Shown here in pieces: positions 1 to 5,804 of a DNA stretch of 6,555 nucleotides. Every line of letters begins with the position of its first letter. The first letter of the stretch is position 1. The notes below the pieces were generated by a model. That model was not told the origin of the DNA and did not search any database. It was given only the letters and a program-made list of their open reading frames with translations. Location: assembly GCA_030598425.1 (NCBI GenBank), contig JAUVPY010000166.1, forward strand, positions 1 to 6,555, written 5' to 3'. Both the position numbers and the translations under genes were made by a program. The DNA is from Anaerolineae bacterium (lineage in GTDB: Bacteria > Chloroflexota > Anaerolineae > 4572-78 > NAK82).

Positions 1-63
1 CAGGCCGCGGCCAAGGAGAAGAAGGCCAAGAAGGAAAAGGAAGCCGCCAAGGGCAAGAAATAA
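1..63 (+). CDS. C-terminal tail of an unidentified protein (partial, starts left of window)
   Basis: Frame 1 reads QAAAKEKKAKKEKEAAKGKK and ends at TAA 61-63. The tail is almost entirely Lys, Ala and Glu. Such basic low-complexity tails occur on many nucleic-acid-binding and ribosome-associated proteins, so the product cannot be named from 20 residues. A strong hairpin starts 35 nt after the stop, which fits this being the end of a transcription unit. Frame 2 is also open here, but frame 1 is preferred because its stop precedes a terminator-like hairpin. Confidence 0.5.
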   Translation, partial: QAAAKEKKAKKEKEAAKGKK

Positions 64-97
64 CAAGGCGGGTTGAGCAAACAAGGACGATGGTCGT

Positions 98-135
98 GAC
101 CGCGGACGTCCCCGAACGTCCGCGGTCCTGTTTAT
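98..135 (+). terminator. Strong hairpin, probable terminator of the left-edge gene
   Basis: GACCGCGGACGT (98-109) and its exact reverse complement (116-127) form a 12-bp GC-rich stem with a 6-nt loop. The tail after the stem is only weakly T-rich (CTGTTTAT). The hairpin is clear. Terminator function is inferred from its position between a stop codon and the next promoter. Confidence 0.65.
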
Positions 136-177
136 CAGGCCCGCAAGGAAAGACGGGGGTGCCAGCGAAACTGGGGG

Positions 178-206
178 TTGACAACGCGTCCCTTTTTTGG
201 TATACT
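178..206 (+). promoter_or_regulatory. Near-consensus housekeeping promoter of the arsR-family gene
   Basis: The -35 box TTGACA (178-183) matches the sigma70 consensus exactly. After a 17-bp spacer comes TATACT (201-206), one mismatch from TATAAT. Transcription should start near 213, inside the inverted repeat at 209-226, leaving a leader of about 30 nt before the GTG start. A promoter this strong with the operator at its start site is typical of a self-repressed metal regulator. Confidence 0.85.
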
Positions 207-208
207 GA

Positions 209-226
209 TATCGTAAAAATACGATA
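209..226 (+). promoter_or_regulatory. Operator: perfect inverted repeat at the ArsR start site
   Basis: TATCGTA (209-215), four A, then TACGATA (220-226) form a perfect 7-4-7 dyad. It starts 3 bp after the -10 box and covers the expected transcription start, so a bound dimer would block initiation. ArsR/SmtB dimers typically bind AT-rich imperfect dyads in this position. A degenerate copy at 677-694 supports it as the binding site of the regulator encoded between the two. Confidence 0.75.
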
Positions 227-242
227 AATAGGTGTAGAGATC

Positions 243-650
243 GTGACGATATCTGAAAAAGCAACGAATGCACCCAGCCAAGGCACCAGTGAACCTGGAG
301 ACGCCCTGGTGAAGATCCCGCCAGAACATCAAGACTTGATGTCCCCCCCTGCCGCCTGCTGCACCCTGGACATCTCCGGCGCCGAGCAGGAACGGCTGGT
401 GAGGATGTTTAAAGCCCTGGGAAACCCCACCCGTTTTGAGGTCATGAAGTACCTGGTGACGCACCCCGGCTGTATCACCAAAGACATCGAGAAATTCTTG
501 CCCCTGGCCCAGGCGACCGTCTCACAGCATCTTAAGGTATTGCGCGAGGCCGGCTGGGTTACCGGAGAGATCGAGGGGCCAGCTACTTGTTATTACCTGA
601 ATGACGCAAACATTGCCTGGTTCAGGCAGAAGGTGGGGGTGATCTTCTGA
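243..650 (+). CDS. ArsR/SmtB-family winged-helix transcriptional regulator
   Basis: A 135-residue DNA-binding repressor of the ArsR/SmtB type, whose members leave DNA on binding a metal or metalloid. The family core runs from about residue 48 (RLVRMFKALGNPTRFEVMKY) through the recognition helix (about 88-105, LAQATVSQHLKVLREAGW) to the wing. The GTG start at 243 follows AGGTG (230-234) with 8-nt spacing. The first 35 residues are a Ser/Pro-rich extension. Cysteines are Cys39-Cys40, Cys77 and Cys116. The CxC pair of E. coli ArsR is missing: Cys77 aligns by hand one residue before that site, so the ligand set is non-classical and the inducer unknown. It lies between two operator-like repeats and upstream of a permease remnant, as in an autoregulated resistance operon. 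Confidence 0.9.
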   Translation: MTISEKATNAPSQGTSEPGDALVKIPPEHQDLMSPPAACCTLDISGAEQERLVRMFKALGNPTRFEVMKYLVTHPGCITKDIEKFLPLAQATVSQHLKVLREAGWVTGEIEGPATCYYLNDANIAWFRQKVGVIF

Positions 651-667
651 ACCGGCAGATTTTTTTT
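617..667 (+). terminator. Possible hairpin plus T-tract across the arsR stop codon
   Basis: CTGGTTCAG (617-625) can pair with CTGAACCGG (647-655, one G-T pair) around a 21-nt loop. Four bases later come eight T (660-667). An alternative stem CAGAAG/CTTCTG (627-632/644-649) competes with it. It could be a leaky terminator between regulator and permease. The large loop, and the fact that the T-tract is also part of the duplicated promoter-operator block, make this uncertain. Confidence 0.3.
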
Positions 668-676
668 GGTTTATTA

Positions 677-694
677 TATCGTAAAAACACGCTA
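677..694 (+). promoter_or_regulatory. Second, degenerate operator copy before the permease remnant
   Basis: TATCGTA, four A, then CACGCTA. The left half-site and spacer equal those at 209-226, and the right half-site has two changes. The match extends upstream: T-run plus GGT occurs at 193-201 and again at 662-670, and both copies end in A-rich sequence before the ribosome binding site. This looks like a duplicated promoter-operator block. TATTAT (672-677) could be a -10 box, but no good -35 is visible. The regulator may contact this site in addition to the upstream one. Confidence 0.55.
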
Positions 695-709
695 AAAGGA
701 GATAGAATC

Positions 710-1167
710 ATGAACGTGTTTGACCAAATCCTCGCGGTGACCAATTTCATCGTAGGGGCTTTCCTGCACGTCTGGCCGTATTTGCTGATCACCATCCCCG
801 TGGCGGTCCTGGTGCGCATGTCCGGAGCCTCGAAACACATCAGTCGCGCGTTTCAGGCACAGCCACTCGTCGCCATTTTCCTGGCCACAGCCGTCGGCGC
901 TTTCAGCCCCTTCTGTTCGTGCGGCGTCATCCCGGTGATCGCGGCGCTGCTCATCGGTGGTGTGCCGCTGGCGCCGGTCATGTCCTTCTGGGTCGCCTCT
1001 CCCTCAATGGACCCGGAGATCTTTTTTTGAGCGTGGCCACGCTTGGTTGGGAGTTGGCAGTCTGGCGGCTGGGGGCGACCCCCGTTCTCAGCTTGAGCGC
1101 CGGGGTCATCACTCACTTCATCGTGGGCCGAGGCTGGCTCGGGGGGCAGTTCGTAATGTATCATCAA
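710..1167 (+). pseudogene. ArsP/DUF318 (YraQ-like) permease, frameshifted and 3'-truncated
   Basis: The ATG at 710 follows AGGAG (697-701) with 8-nt spacing. The first 106 residues match the ArsP_1/DUF318 permease family, integral membrane exporters that include the organoarsenical pump ArsP. Hydrophobic segments lie at about 11-35, 52-68 and 72-92, with the conserved FSPFCSCG motif (Cys69, Cys71) and SPSMDPEIFF at 98-106. The frame then stops at TGA 1028-1030 within TTTTTTT. Family-like sequence resumes in the -1 frame (LSVATLGWELAVWRLGAT, then GRGWLGGQF) and appears to end near 1155. That frame continues to TAA 1236, but as antisense of the SHOCT gene. Family members have about 300-350 residues, so roughly half is missing. 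The double lesion favours a pseudogene. A sequencing error in the T-run could explain the frameshift but not the truncation. Confidence 0.8.
1022..1030 (+). other. Frameshift site: T7 run running into TGA
   Basis: Seven T (1022-1028) followed by GA make the frame TTT TTT TGA. One more T, or a -1 slip, gives TTT TTT TTG AGC and rejoins permease-like sequence. The options are a real mutation, a homopolymer sequencing error, or polymerase/ribosome slippage. The downstream truncation makes programmed use unlikely. Confidence 0.75.
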
Positions 1168-1629
1168 CTAGAGACCGAGCAATTGCTTCTTCTTGGCCTC
1201 ATAGTCCTCTTCGGTAATGATCCCCTGATCGCGTAAGGCAGCCAGCTTCTCCAATTCGTCGAGATACGACTCCTCCTCAGGCGCGGCCGGGGCATCAGCC
1301 GGTGATGCGCTGCCCTCGTCGGCGATGATGGCCTGGTCGTCCTCAGTGAGTTCGATGCTCTGGATGCCGAGCTCCTCCATGGCGGCGATCAAATCTTCTT
1401 CGGACAACTCTTCGACGGATTCGCCGGTGTGCTCCTCGATCCTTTGGGTATCCTGCTGGGTCAACTTAACGGCACCGTAGGCGGCGCCACCCACCGCCAA
1501 GAGCACCATGCCGCCCACCAGGACTCGTCTTCGCCTGCGGCGGCGTCGCGTTCGATGTACAGTTCGCCTGGTCGTTCGCCTTGCTGTCCGTCTCCCCGTT
1601 CGTCTAGCTGCTCGTCTTCTACCTGGCAC
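1168..1629 (-). CDS. Arg-rich, membrane-anchored SHOCT-domain protein
   Basis: A 153-residue protein of unknown function. Residues 1-35 are extremely basic (20 Arg), with an RRT-x pattern repeated between 9 and 23 and eight consecutive Arg at 28-35. One hydrophobic segment (about 36-55, VLVGGMVLLAVGGAAYGAVK) follows and should place the Arg-rich tail on the cytoplasmic side. Residues 61-120 are acidic and then Ala/Pro-rich. The C-terminus (about 122-153, YLDELEKLAALRDQGIITEE, then YEAKKKQLLGL) is a SHOCT motif, a short helical C-terminal domain thought to mediate oligomerisation. The GTG start is supported by a full AGGAGGT seven nt upstream. Its 3' end abuts the permease remnant, and it lies 82 nt after the CoA-transferase in the same direction, probably with its own promoter. 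It might act at the membrane with nucleic acid or another polyanion, but nothing here proves this. Confidence 0.85.
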   Translation of the reverse strand: MPGRRRAARRTGRRTARRTTRRTVHRTRRRRRRRRVLVGGMVLLAVGGAAYGAVKLTQQDTQRIEEHTGESVEELSEEDLIAAMEELGIQSIELTEDDQAIIADEGSASPADAPAAPEEESYLDELEKLAALRDQGIITEEDYEAKKKQLLGL

Positions 1630-1635
1630 CGATAT

Positions 1636-1642
1636 ACCTCCT
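1636..1642 (-). promoter_or_regulatory. Strong Shine-Dalgarno deciding the GTG start of the SHOCT gene
   Basis: On the minus strand AGGAGGT lies 7 nt before the GTG at 1629-1627. It is the best ribosome binding site in the window and fixes this non-ATG start. Confidence 0.85.
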
Positions 1643-1677
1643 GGTTGGGTGATTGCTAACTTGGCTCATTTATCGTT

Positions 1678-1705
1678 AGTATAGTCGACGTGTGCCCAGG
1701 AGCAA
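1678..1705 (-). promoter_or_regulatory. Possible promoter of the SHOCT gene
   Basis: On the minus strand TATACT (1683-1678) is a good -10 box. TTGCTC (1705-1700), 16 bp upstream, shares only TTG with the -35 consensus. It sits in the 82-nt gap after the CoA-transferase stop. A short inverted repeat CTAAC/GTTAG (1654-1658, 1675-1679) lies downstream of the -10. No clear terminator for the catabolic genes precedes it. Confidence 0.4.
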
Positions 1706-1711
1706 ATTCGC

Positions 1712-2932
1712 TCAGTCCTCAATCGCCACCACGCCCTCGCTCGCCAGCCGCTCGATGTCCCCCTCACTGTAGCCTAACAGATCGCTCAGAATGGGACACG
1801 TGTGCTCTCCCAGACCCGGCGCCGGGTTGGTGGGGATTTCGGGCGCGGCGGAGAGGTGAACCGGGCTGCGGGCGTACTGACGCGGCCCGGCGACCTTGTC
1901 GTCCACCGTCACCAGCATGTGGCGGGCGGCGATGTGGGGGTCGTTGAAGACGTCCTCGGCGGTGTAAACTGGACCTGAGGGCACGCCACGCTCCCCCAGA
2001 AGCGACACCGCCTGGGCGCGGGTCTTGTCGGCCAGCCATTCTTCGATGATGGGGCGGATGAAGTCAGCGTTGGCGGCGCGGGCTGTTCCGTCAGCAGTAC
2101 GAGGATCGTCTCTCAGATCCTCGCGCCCGATGGCCTCGCACATCCGCCCCCACTGAATGTCGTCGGGCACGTTGAGGGCCAAGTAGCCATCCTGGCAGCG
2201 AAACGCGCCCCGTGGGTAAAGGTGTTGCAACCTTCCCCGCTCGGGTGATTGGCCGGTGAAGGAGTAGAGGGTCACCATACGTTCGTTGAGGGCCAGCATG
2301 TTATCCAGCATAGCGCTGTCCACGAACTGACCTTGGCCGGTGCGCTCGCGCATAAAGAGGGCCAGCATCACGCCGTAAGCGGTGGCCAGCCCTGAGTAGA
2401 CGTCGGCCATCCCGTAAATGGTCCACGATGGGGGCTTATCCTCAAAGCCGACCAGGTTCATAATGCCACTCATGGCTTCGGCCACGATGTCAAAGGCGGG
2501 CCGGCTGCCGTAGGAGCCGGTGTAGCCCTCCAGCCGCCCAAAGCCGGAGATGGCGGCGTAGATCAGCCGGGGGTTGACGGTCTTTAACTGTTCGTAACCG
2601 AGCCCCATTCTGTCCATGGCACCGGGTCGCAAGTTCTCGACCACCACGTCGGAGGCTTTCACCAGGTCTTTCAGAACCTGGCGGCCCGCTTCCTCGCGCA
2701 GGTTGAGGGCCAGGCTCTTTTTGTTGCGGTTATAGCCGATGAACCCACCGGCCACGCGTCGCCCTTCCTCATCCGTGGCGTAGGGTGGGATGGCGCGACG
2801 CGGGTCGCCCCGGCCCGGGCGCTCGATTTTGATGACCTCCGCGCCGGCATCGGCCAGCAACATGGTGCAATAGGGCGCGCTCATATACTGTTCCAGACCG
2901 ATGACACGGATACCGGTGAGGGGACGTTGCAT
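1712..2932 (-). CDS. CaiB/BaiF family (class III) CoA-transferase
   Basis: A 406-residue enzyme, normal length for the family, which moves CoA from an acyl-CoA to a free carboxylic acid through an aspartyl-CoA anhydride. It opens with the usual LTGIRVIGLEQYMSAPYCTM and DAGAEVIKIERPGRGD (28-43), followed by GYNRNKKSLALNL (67-79) and ENLRPGAMDRMGLGY (99-113). The catalytic Asp is Asp148 in RPAFDIVAEAMSG. The ATG at 2932 starts directly at the conserved N-terminus and has GGAG 10 nt upstream. A GTG at 2971 would add 13 unconserved residues and begin inside the palindrome, so it is rejected. The gene is 74 nt downstream of the thiolase and probably co-transcribed. The substrate cannot be read from sequence. 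With aminotransferase and thiolase neighbours, a CoA swap onto an amino-acid-derived or aromatic acid is plausible. Confidence 0.93.
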   Translation of the reverse strand: MQRPLTGIRVIGLEQYMSAPYCTMLLADAGAEVIKIERPGRGDPRRAIPPYATDEEGRRVAGGFIGYNRNKKSLALNLREEAGRQVLKDLVKASDVVVENLRPGAMDRMGLGYEQLKTVNPRLIYAAISGFGRLEGYTGSYGSRPAFDIVAEAMSGIMNLVGFEDKPPSWTIYGMADVYSGLATAYGVMLALFMRERTGQGQFVDSAMLDNMLALNERMVTLYSFTGQSPERGRLQHLYPRGAFRCQDGYLALNVPDDIQWGRMCEAIGREDLRDDPRTADGTARAANADFIRPIIEEWLADKTRAQAVSLLGERGVPSGPVYTAEDVFNDPHIAARHMLVTVDDKVAGPRQYARSPVHLSAAPEIPTNPAPGLGEHTCPILSDLLGYSEGDIERLASEGVVAIED

Positions 2933-2970
2933 GGTCTTTTTTCTCCAATCTCTACTCTGAGAATGGCCCA

Positions 2971-3002
2971 CGCGAAGTAACAGTTTAAACTGTTACTTCG
3001 CG
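2971..3002. repeat. 32-bp perfect palindrome between thiolase and CoA-transferase
   Basis: CGCGAAGTAACAGTTT (2971-2986) is followed immediately by its exact reverse complement (2987-3002). It starts 4 nt after the thiolase stop. As RNA it would form a long hairpin with a tight AU-rich tip. No T-run follows on either strand, so it is a poor intrinsic terminator. It could be an operator, an mRNA processing or stability hairpin, or a dispersed intergenic repeat. Confidence 0.9.
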
Positions 3003-3006
3003 CCAG

Positions 3007-4251
3007 CTAATCCAGCCACTCGACGATGGTGGAAACGCCCATGCCGACGCCGACACACAGGGTGGCCAGGCCGTAATAGGGTCGTTTCTCGTCGGGGGCG
3101 CGGCGCGTCATCTCGTGCAATAGGGTGGTCAGGATACGCGCGCCGGAGCAGCCGGTGGGGTGGCCCAGAGCGATGGCCCCTCCGTTGACGTTGGTGATTT
3201 CGTGGCGCATATCCAATTTGCGCATCACGCCCAGTGTTTGAGCGGCGAAGGCCTCGTTCAACTCGATGAGGCCGACCTCGTCCAAGCTGAGGTCCAGCCG
3301 CTTGAGGAGCTTCTGGGTGGCTGGCACCGGGCCATAGCCCATCAGGCCGGGATCCACGCCGGCCACTGCCGAACCGACCCAGCGCGCCATAGGCCTTAAT
3401 CCCAATTCCTGGGCCTTGGCGGCGTCCATCAGGAGCAGCGCCGCGGCGCCGTCGTTGATACCGCTGGAATTGCCGGCCGTCACCGTGCCCCCTTTTCGGA
3501 AGGCAGGTCTCAGCCGGCCCAGCGAATCCATGCTGGTGTCGAGCACGTATTCGCCGTCCACGGTTTTGTAGCGCGGGTGTTCGTCGGTGTCGACGATTTT
3601 GGGTGGGCCCTTTCGCTGGGGCACCTCGATGGGGGCAATTTCGTCCTTGAACAGGCCAGCGTTGATGGCCGCCACCGCCCGCCGTTGACTCTCCAGGGCA
3701 AACTCGTCCTGCTCCTCGCGGGTGATGCTCATCTCCTCGGCGATGTTCTCGGCCGTTTCGCCCAAGCTGATGATGGGATACCGTGCGTCCATCTTGGGAT
3801 TGTTGTAGCGCCAGCCGACAGTCGTGTCCCACATCTTGGGGTGACCCACCGGCTGCGGACGCTCCGGCTTGGGCAATGACCACGGGGCGCGGCTCATGCA
3901 CTCCACGCCAGCGCCGATGAAGACGTCGGCCTCACCGGCGATGATGGACTTGGCGGCCAGGTTGACGCCTTCCAACCCCGAAGAGCAGTTGCGATTGACG
4001 GTGATGCCGCTTACCTCAACCGGAAAGCCGGCCAACAGAGCCGACATACGAGCCACGTCACGGTTGTCCTCGCCGGCCTGGTTGCCACAGCCGGCATATA
4101 CGTCTTCGACCAGTGCCGGGTCCACTCCGGTCCGCTCCATCAGGGCCTTAAGAACCTCAGCCAGCAGGTCGTCGGGCCGCACACTCGATAATGCACCGCT
4201 GTGCCTGCCGATAGGCGACCTGACGGCATCAATGATGACCACTTCCTTCAT
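3007..4251 (-). CDS. Thiolase (acetyl-CoA C-acyltransferase, degradative type)
   Basis: A 414-residue thiolase, which splits a 3-oxoacyl-CoA with free CoA to acetyl-CoA and a shortened acyl-CoA, or condenses two acetyl-CoA in reverse. It begins [19 protein letters not shown]. The acyl-accepting Cys is Cys89 in [17 protein letters not shown] follows, then His364 in [16 protein letters not shown] and Cys399 in [10 protein letters not shown], so the Cys-His-Cys active site is complete. [10 protein letters not shown] resembles FadA/PcaF-type enzymes, but chain-length preference cannot be told. The ATG at 4251 is preferred: its GGAGG overlaps the alternative ATG at 4269, which would add six unconserved residues. 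It follows the aminotransferase in the same direction after a 148-nt structured gap and precedes the CoA-transferase. Confidence 0.95.
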   Translation of the reverse strand: MKEVVIIDAVRSPIGRHSGALSSVRPDDLLAEVLKALMERTGVDPALVEDVYAGCGNQAGEDNRDVARMSALLAGFPVEVSGITVNRNCSSGLEGVNLAAKSIIAGEADVFIGAGVECMSRAPWSLPKPERPQPVGHPKMWDTTVGWRYNNPKMDARYPIISLGETAENIAEEMSITREEQDEFALESQRRAVAAINAGLFKDEIAPIEVPQRKGPPKIVDTDEHPRYKTVDGEYVLDTSMDSLGRLRPAFRKGGTVTAGNSSGINDGAAALLLMDAAKAQELGLRPMARWVGSAVAGVDPGLMGYGPVPATQKLLKRLDLSLDEVGLIELNEAFAAQTLGVMRKLDMRHEITNVNGGAIALGHPTGCSGARILTTLLHEMTRRAPDEKRPYYGLATLCVGVGMGVSTIVEWLD

Positions 4252-4284
4252 AGGATCGAAACCCTCCATTGGTTGTTTAAAATA

Positions 4285-4383
4285 AGACCTCGGAGGTTTC
4301 TGAAGGTACCATCACCTAAAAGGTTACTCTCATGTTCGGGTTGAGTCACTGGATTGATCACCTCTCAAGAACCTCTGAGGTCT
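4285..4383. repeat. 99-bp unit with inverted ends in the thiolase leader
   Basis: Positions 4285-4301 read AGACCTCGGAGGTTTCT. The reverse complement of 4368-4383 reads AGACCTCAGAGGTTCT, nearly the same. Each end is itself a small dyad (ACCTC-N-GAGGT at 4287-4297 and 4371-4381). The interior holds a direct repeat ATCACCT (4311-4317, 4357-4363) and a small stem ACCT/AGGT (4314-4324). No clear target-site duplication is seen. It may be a MITE-like repeat or a folded leader/terminator: on the minus strand the last dyad is followed by CTTATTTT. Confidence 0.6.
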
Positions 4384-4399
4384 AGGAACCGGTTTGTCC

Positions 4400-5728
4400 C
4401 TACTCATACCTCAGATCAGCCACAAACTCGGCGATCCGAGTGGTCGCTTCACGGGTTTGGGGGTGATGATTTTCGATGAAGCGAGCTGGATCGGGGTCCT
4501 GGGTGAAGACTTCGACCAAGCTGGCCACCTTTTCCTCACTCTCAGTGTCTAAGTAGCTGGAGGAAAGGCGCAGACATAGCTCTTCGGGCGGGCAGCCAAA
4601 CGCCGAGCCGGGCAGTGTGGCCAATTGGTAATTCTCCAACAAATACATCGCCAGGTCATCGGCGGTGTGAACGTCGCGCTCCGCCAGCGGGTCTTTCCAT
4701 CGGTCGAAGGAGGGGAAAACGTAAAACCCCCCGCTGGGTTCCACGCAGGGGACCCCAGCCTCGACCAGTCCCTGGTACAGATAGTGGGTGCGTATGCTGT
4801 GCATGCGCGTGCACTGATCTATATAGTTATCCACATCTGGGTCGTCGCTGTAGGCAACCAGGGCCGCATATTGCACCGGCGCGGCCACGCAAGACCAGAT
4901 GGAACCGGCAATACAACCCAGCGCCTGCCGCAGGGCCTCGCCAGCCGGGCCGGGGGGCAGAATCGCCAGACCAAATCGCCAGCCGCCCAGCGACAGGTGC
5001 TTGCTCAATCCCCCCAGCGCCACCGTGCCTTCGGGGTAATGCTGAGCGGGGGACACGTGAGGGACCTGGCAATGGGCGGTCAGGGCGTAAATCTCGTCGC
5101 TGAGCACCATCAGTCGCTGCTCGCGAGCGAACTCGGCCAGCGCCCGCACCGCGTCAGGCGACAACATGGTGCCGGTCGGGTTGTTAGGACTGTTGAGAAC
5201 GAGGACTTCGGGATTACCCCAGTTATCTCTGGAGTCCTCCATCACCCGCAGGAGATCACCGATGTCCAGCACATAATCCCTGTCGGGCCTCGTGGGCACC
5301 CAATTGACCGGCTTGCCCACCATATGCGCCTGCGAGGCATAGCTGACCCAGGATGGCTGCGGCAGGATTAGCTCCTCCCCCAGCGCTAACACCAGCGCAT
5401 AAAGCAACGACTTGCTGCCAGGGCCGGTCACGACCTGGTCGGGTGAGACGTCCATCCTGAATTTGCGATGGTAAAACCCGGCAATCGTCTCCCGCAGTTC
5501 CCAGATGCCCATAGCAGGGAGGTAGCTGCGCTGGTGCACGTTGGCCCGCAGCGCTTCGGCGATCTTGGGGTGGACCGGGAAGCGCGACTCGCCAAATCCC
5601 AGGTGATAAACGTCGAGGCCCAGACCCCACATCTCGCGCACGCGGTCGTTCAGTGACAGGGTGGCCGATGGTTTCAAGCCACGCAACCCAGACCGCGAAA
5701 AACGAGGCGGTCCATAGCGATCGGTCAT
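4400..5728 (-). CDS. PLP-dependent class I/II aminotransferase (fold type I)
   Basis: A 442-residue enzyme that should move the amino group of an amino acid to a 2-oxo acid. Fold-type-I landmarks are complete: the YLPAMGIWELRE segment (69-80), NSPNNPTGT (179-187) with the cofactor-binding Asn, Asp211 and Tyr214 in SDEIYA, the Schiff-base Lys243 in GGLSKHLSLGGWRFG, phosphate-binding Arg251, and Arg387 in LRLSSSYLD, the expected carboxylate-binding Arg. It is slightly longer than the usual 390-400 residues, with a C-terminal extension of about 30 residues. The ATG at 5728 has AAGGGG 9 nt upstream. It follows livF by 76 nt in the same direction, which suggests that its substrate is an amino acid brought in by that importer. 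Exact specificity (aspartate, aromatic, branched-chain or alanine) cannot be read. Confidence 0.92.
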   Translation of the reverse strand: MTDRYGPPRFSRSGLRGLKPSATLSLNDRVREMWGLGLDVYHLGFGESRFPVHPKIAEALRANVHQRSYLPAMGIWELRETIAGFYHRKFRMDVSPDQVVTGPGSKSLLYALVLALGEELILPQPSWVSYASQAHMVGKPVNWVPTRPDRDYVLDIGDLLRVMEDSRDNWGNPEVLVLNSPNNPTGTMLSPDAVRALAEFAREQRLMVLSDEIYALTAHCQVPHVSPAQHYPEGTVALGGLSKHLSLGGWRFGLAILPPGPAGEALRQALGCIAGSIWSCVAAPVQYAALVAYSDDPDVDNYIDQCTRMHSIRTHYLYQGLVEAGVPCVEPSGGFYVFPSFDRWKDPLAERDVHTADDLAMYLLENYQLATLPGSAFGCPPEELCLRLSSSYLDTESEEKVASLVEVFTQDPDPARFIENHHPQTREATTRIAEFVADLRYE

Positions 5729-5757
5729 AACGCGATACCCCTTATAATCAAAGATTG

Positions 5758-5770
5758 GACCTGAAAGGTC
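5758..5770. repeat. Small inverted repeat between livF and the aminotransferase
   Basis: GACCT (5758-5762), GAA, AGGTC (5766-5770) is a 5-bp stem with a 3-nt loop in the 76-nt gap. It shares the ACCT/AGGT theme of the ends at 4285-4383. It is too short to be a terminator by itself and may be a weak regulatory dyad or chance. Confidence 0.3.
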
Positions 5771-5804
5771 TTAATGCGTCGCACCCAAAATGTGGGACCT
5801 GGCC

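Noticed and set aside
191..235. Operator dyads as part of a CRISPR or larger repeat array
   Set aside because: Only two copies exist, about 470 bp apart, each directly before a start codon; this fits operators.
919..1236. 105-residue plus-strand frame as an independent gene
   Set aside because: Its first part overlaps the permease N-terminal frame, its middle is the continuation of the permease after the frameshift, and its end is antisense to the SHOCT gene; no ribosome binding site was identified.
2933..2971. Upstream GTG start at 2971 for the CoA-transferase
   Set aside because: It would begin in the palindrome and add 13 residues before the conserved N-terminus; ATG 2932 has GGAG upstream.
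2993..3901. 302-residue open frame on the minus strand
   Set aside because: It overlaps the thiolase in another frame; low-complexity Arg/Gly/His composition and no family motifs, whereas the thiolase frame has a complete active site.
4300..4330. T-box-like TGGTACC on the minus strand before a T-rich dyad in the thiolase leader
   Set aside because: Only the TGGTACC core is present; the rest of the T-box consensus and room for a Stem I are missing in the 148-nt gap.
4625..5371. 248-residue plus-strand open frame
   Set aside because: Antisense shadow of the aminotransferase, which has all expected catalytic motifs; long opposite frames are common in GC-rich genes.
5739..5762. TTATAA/GATTAT as a promoter for the aminotransferase on the minus strand
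   Set aside because: No -35 box at a suitable distance; the gap is short and read-through from livF is more likely.
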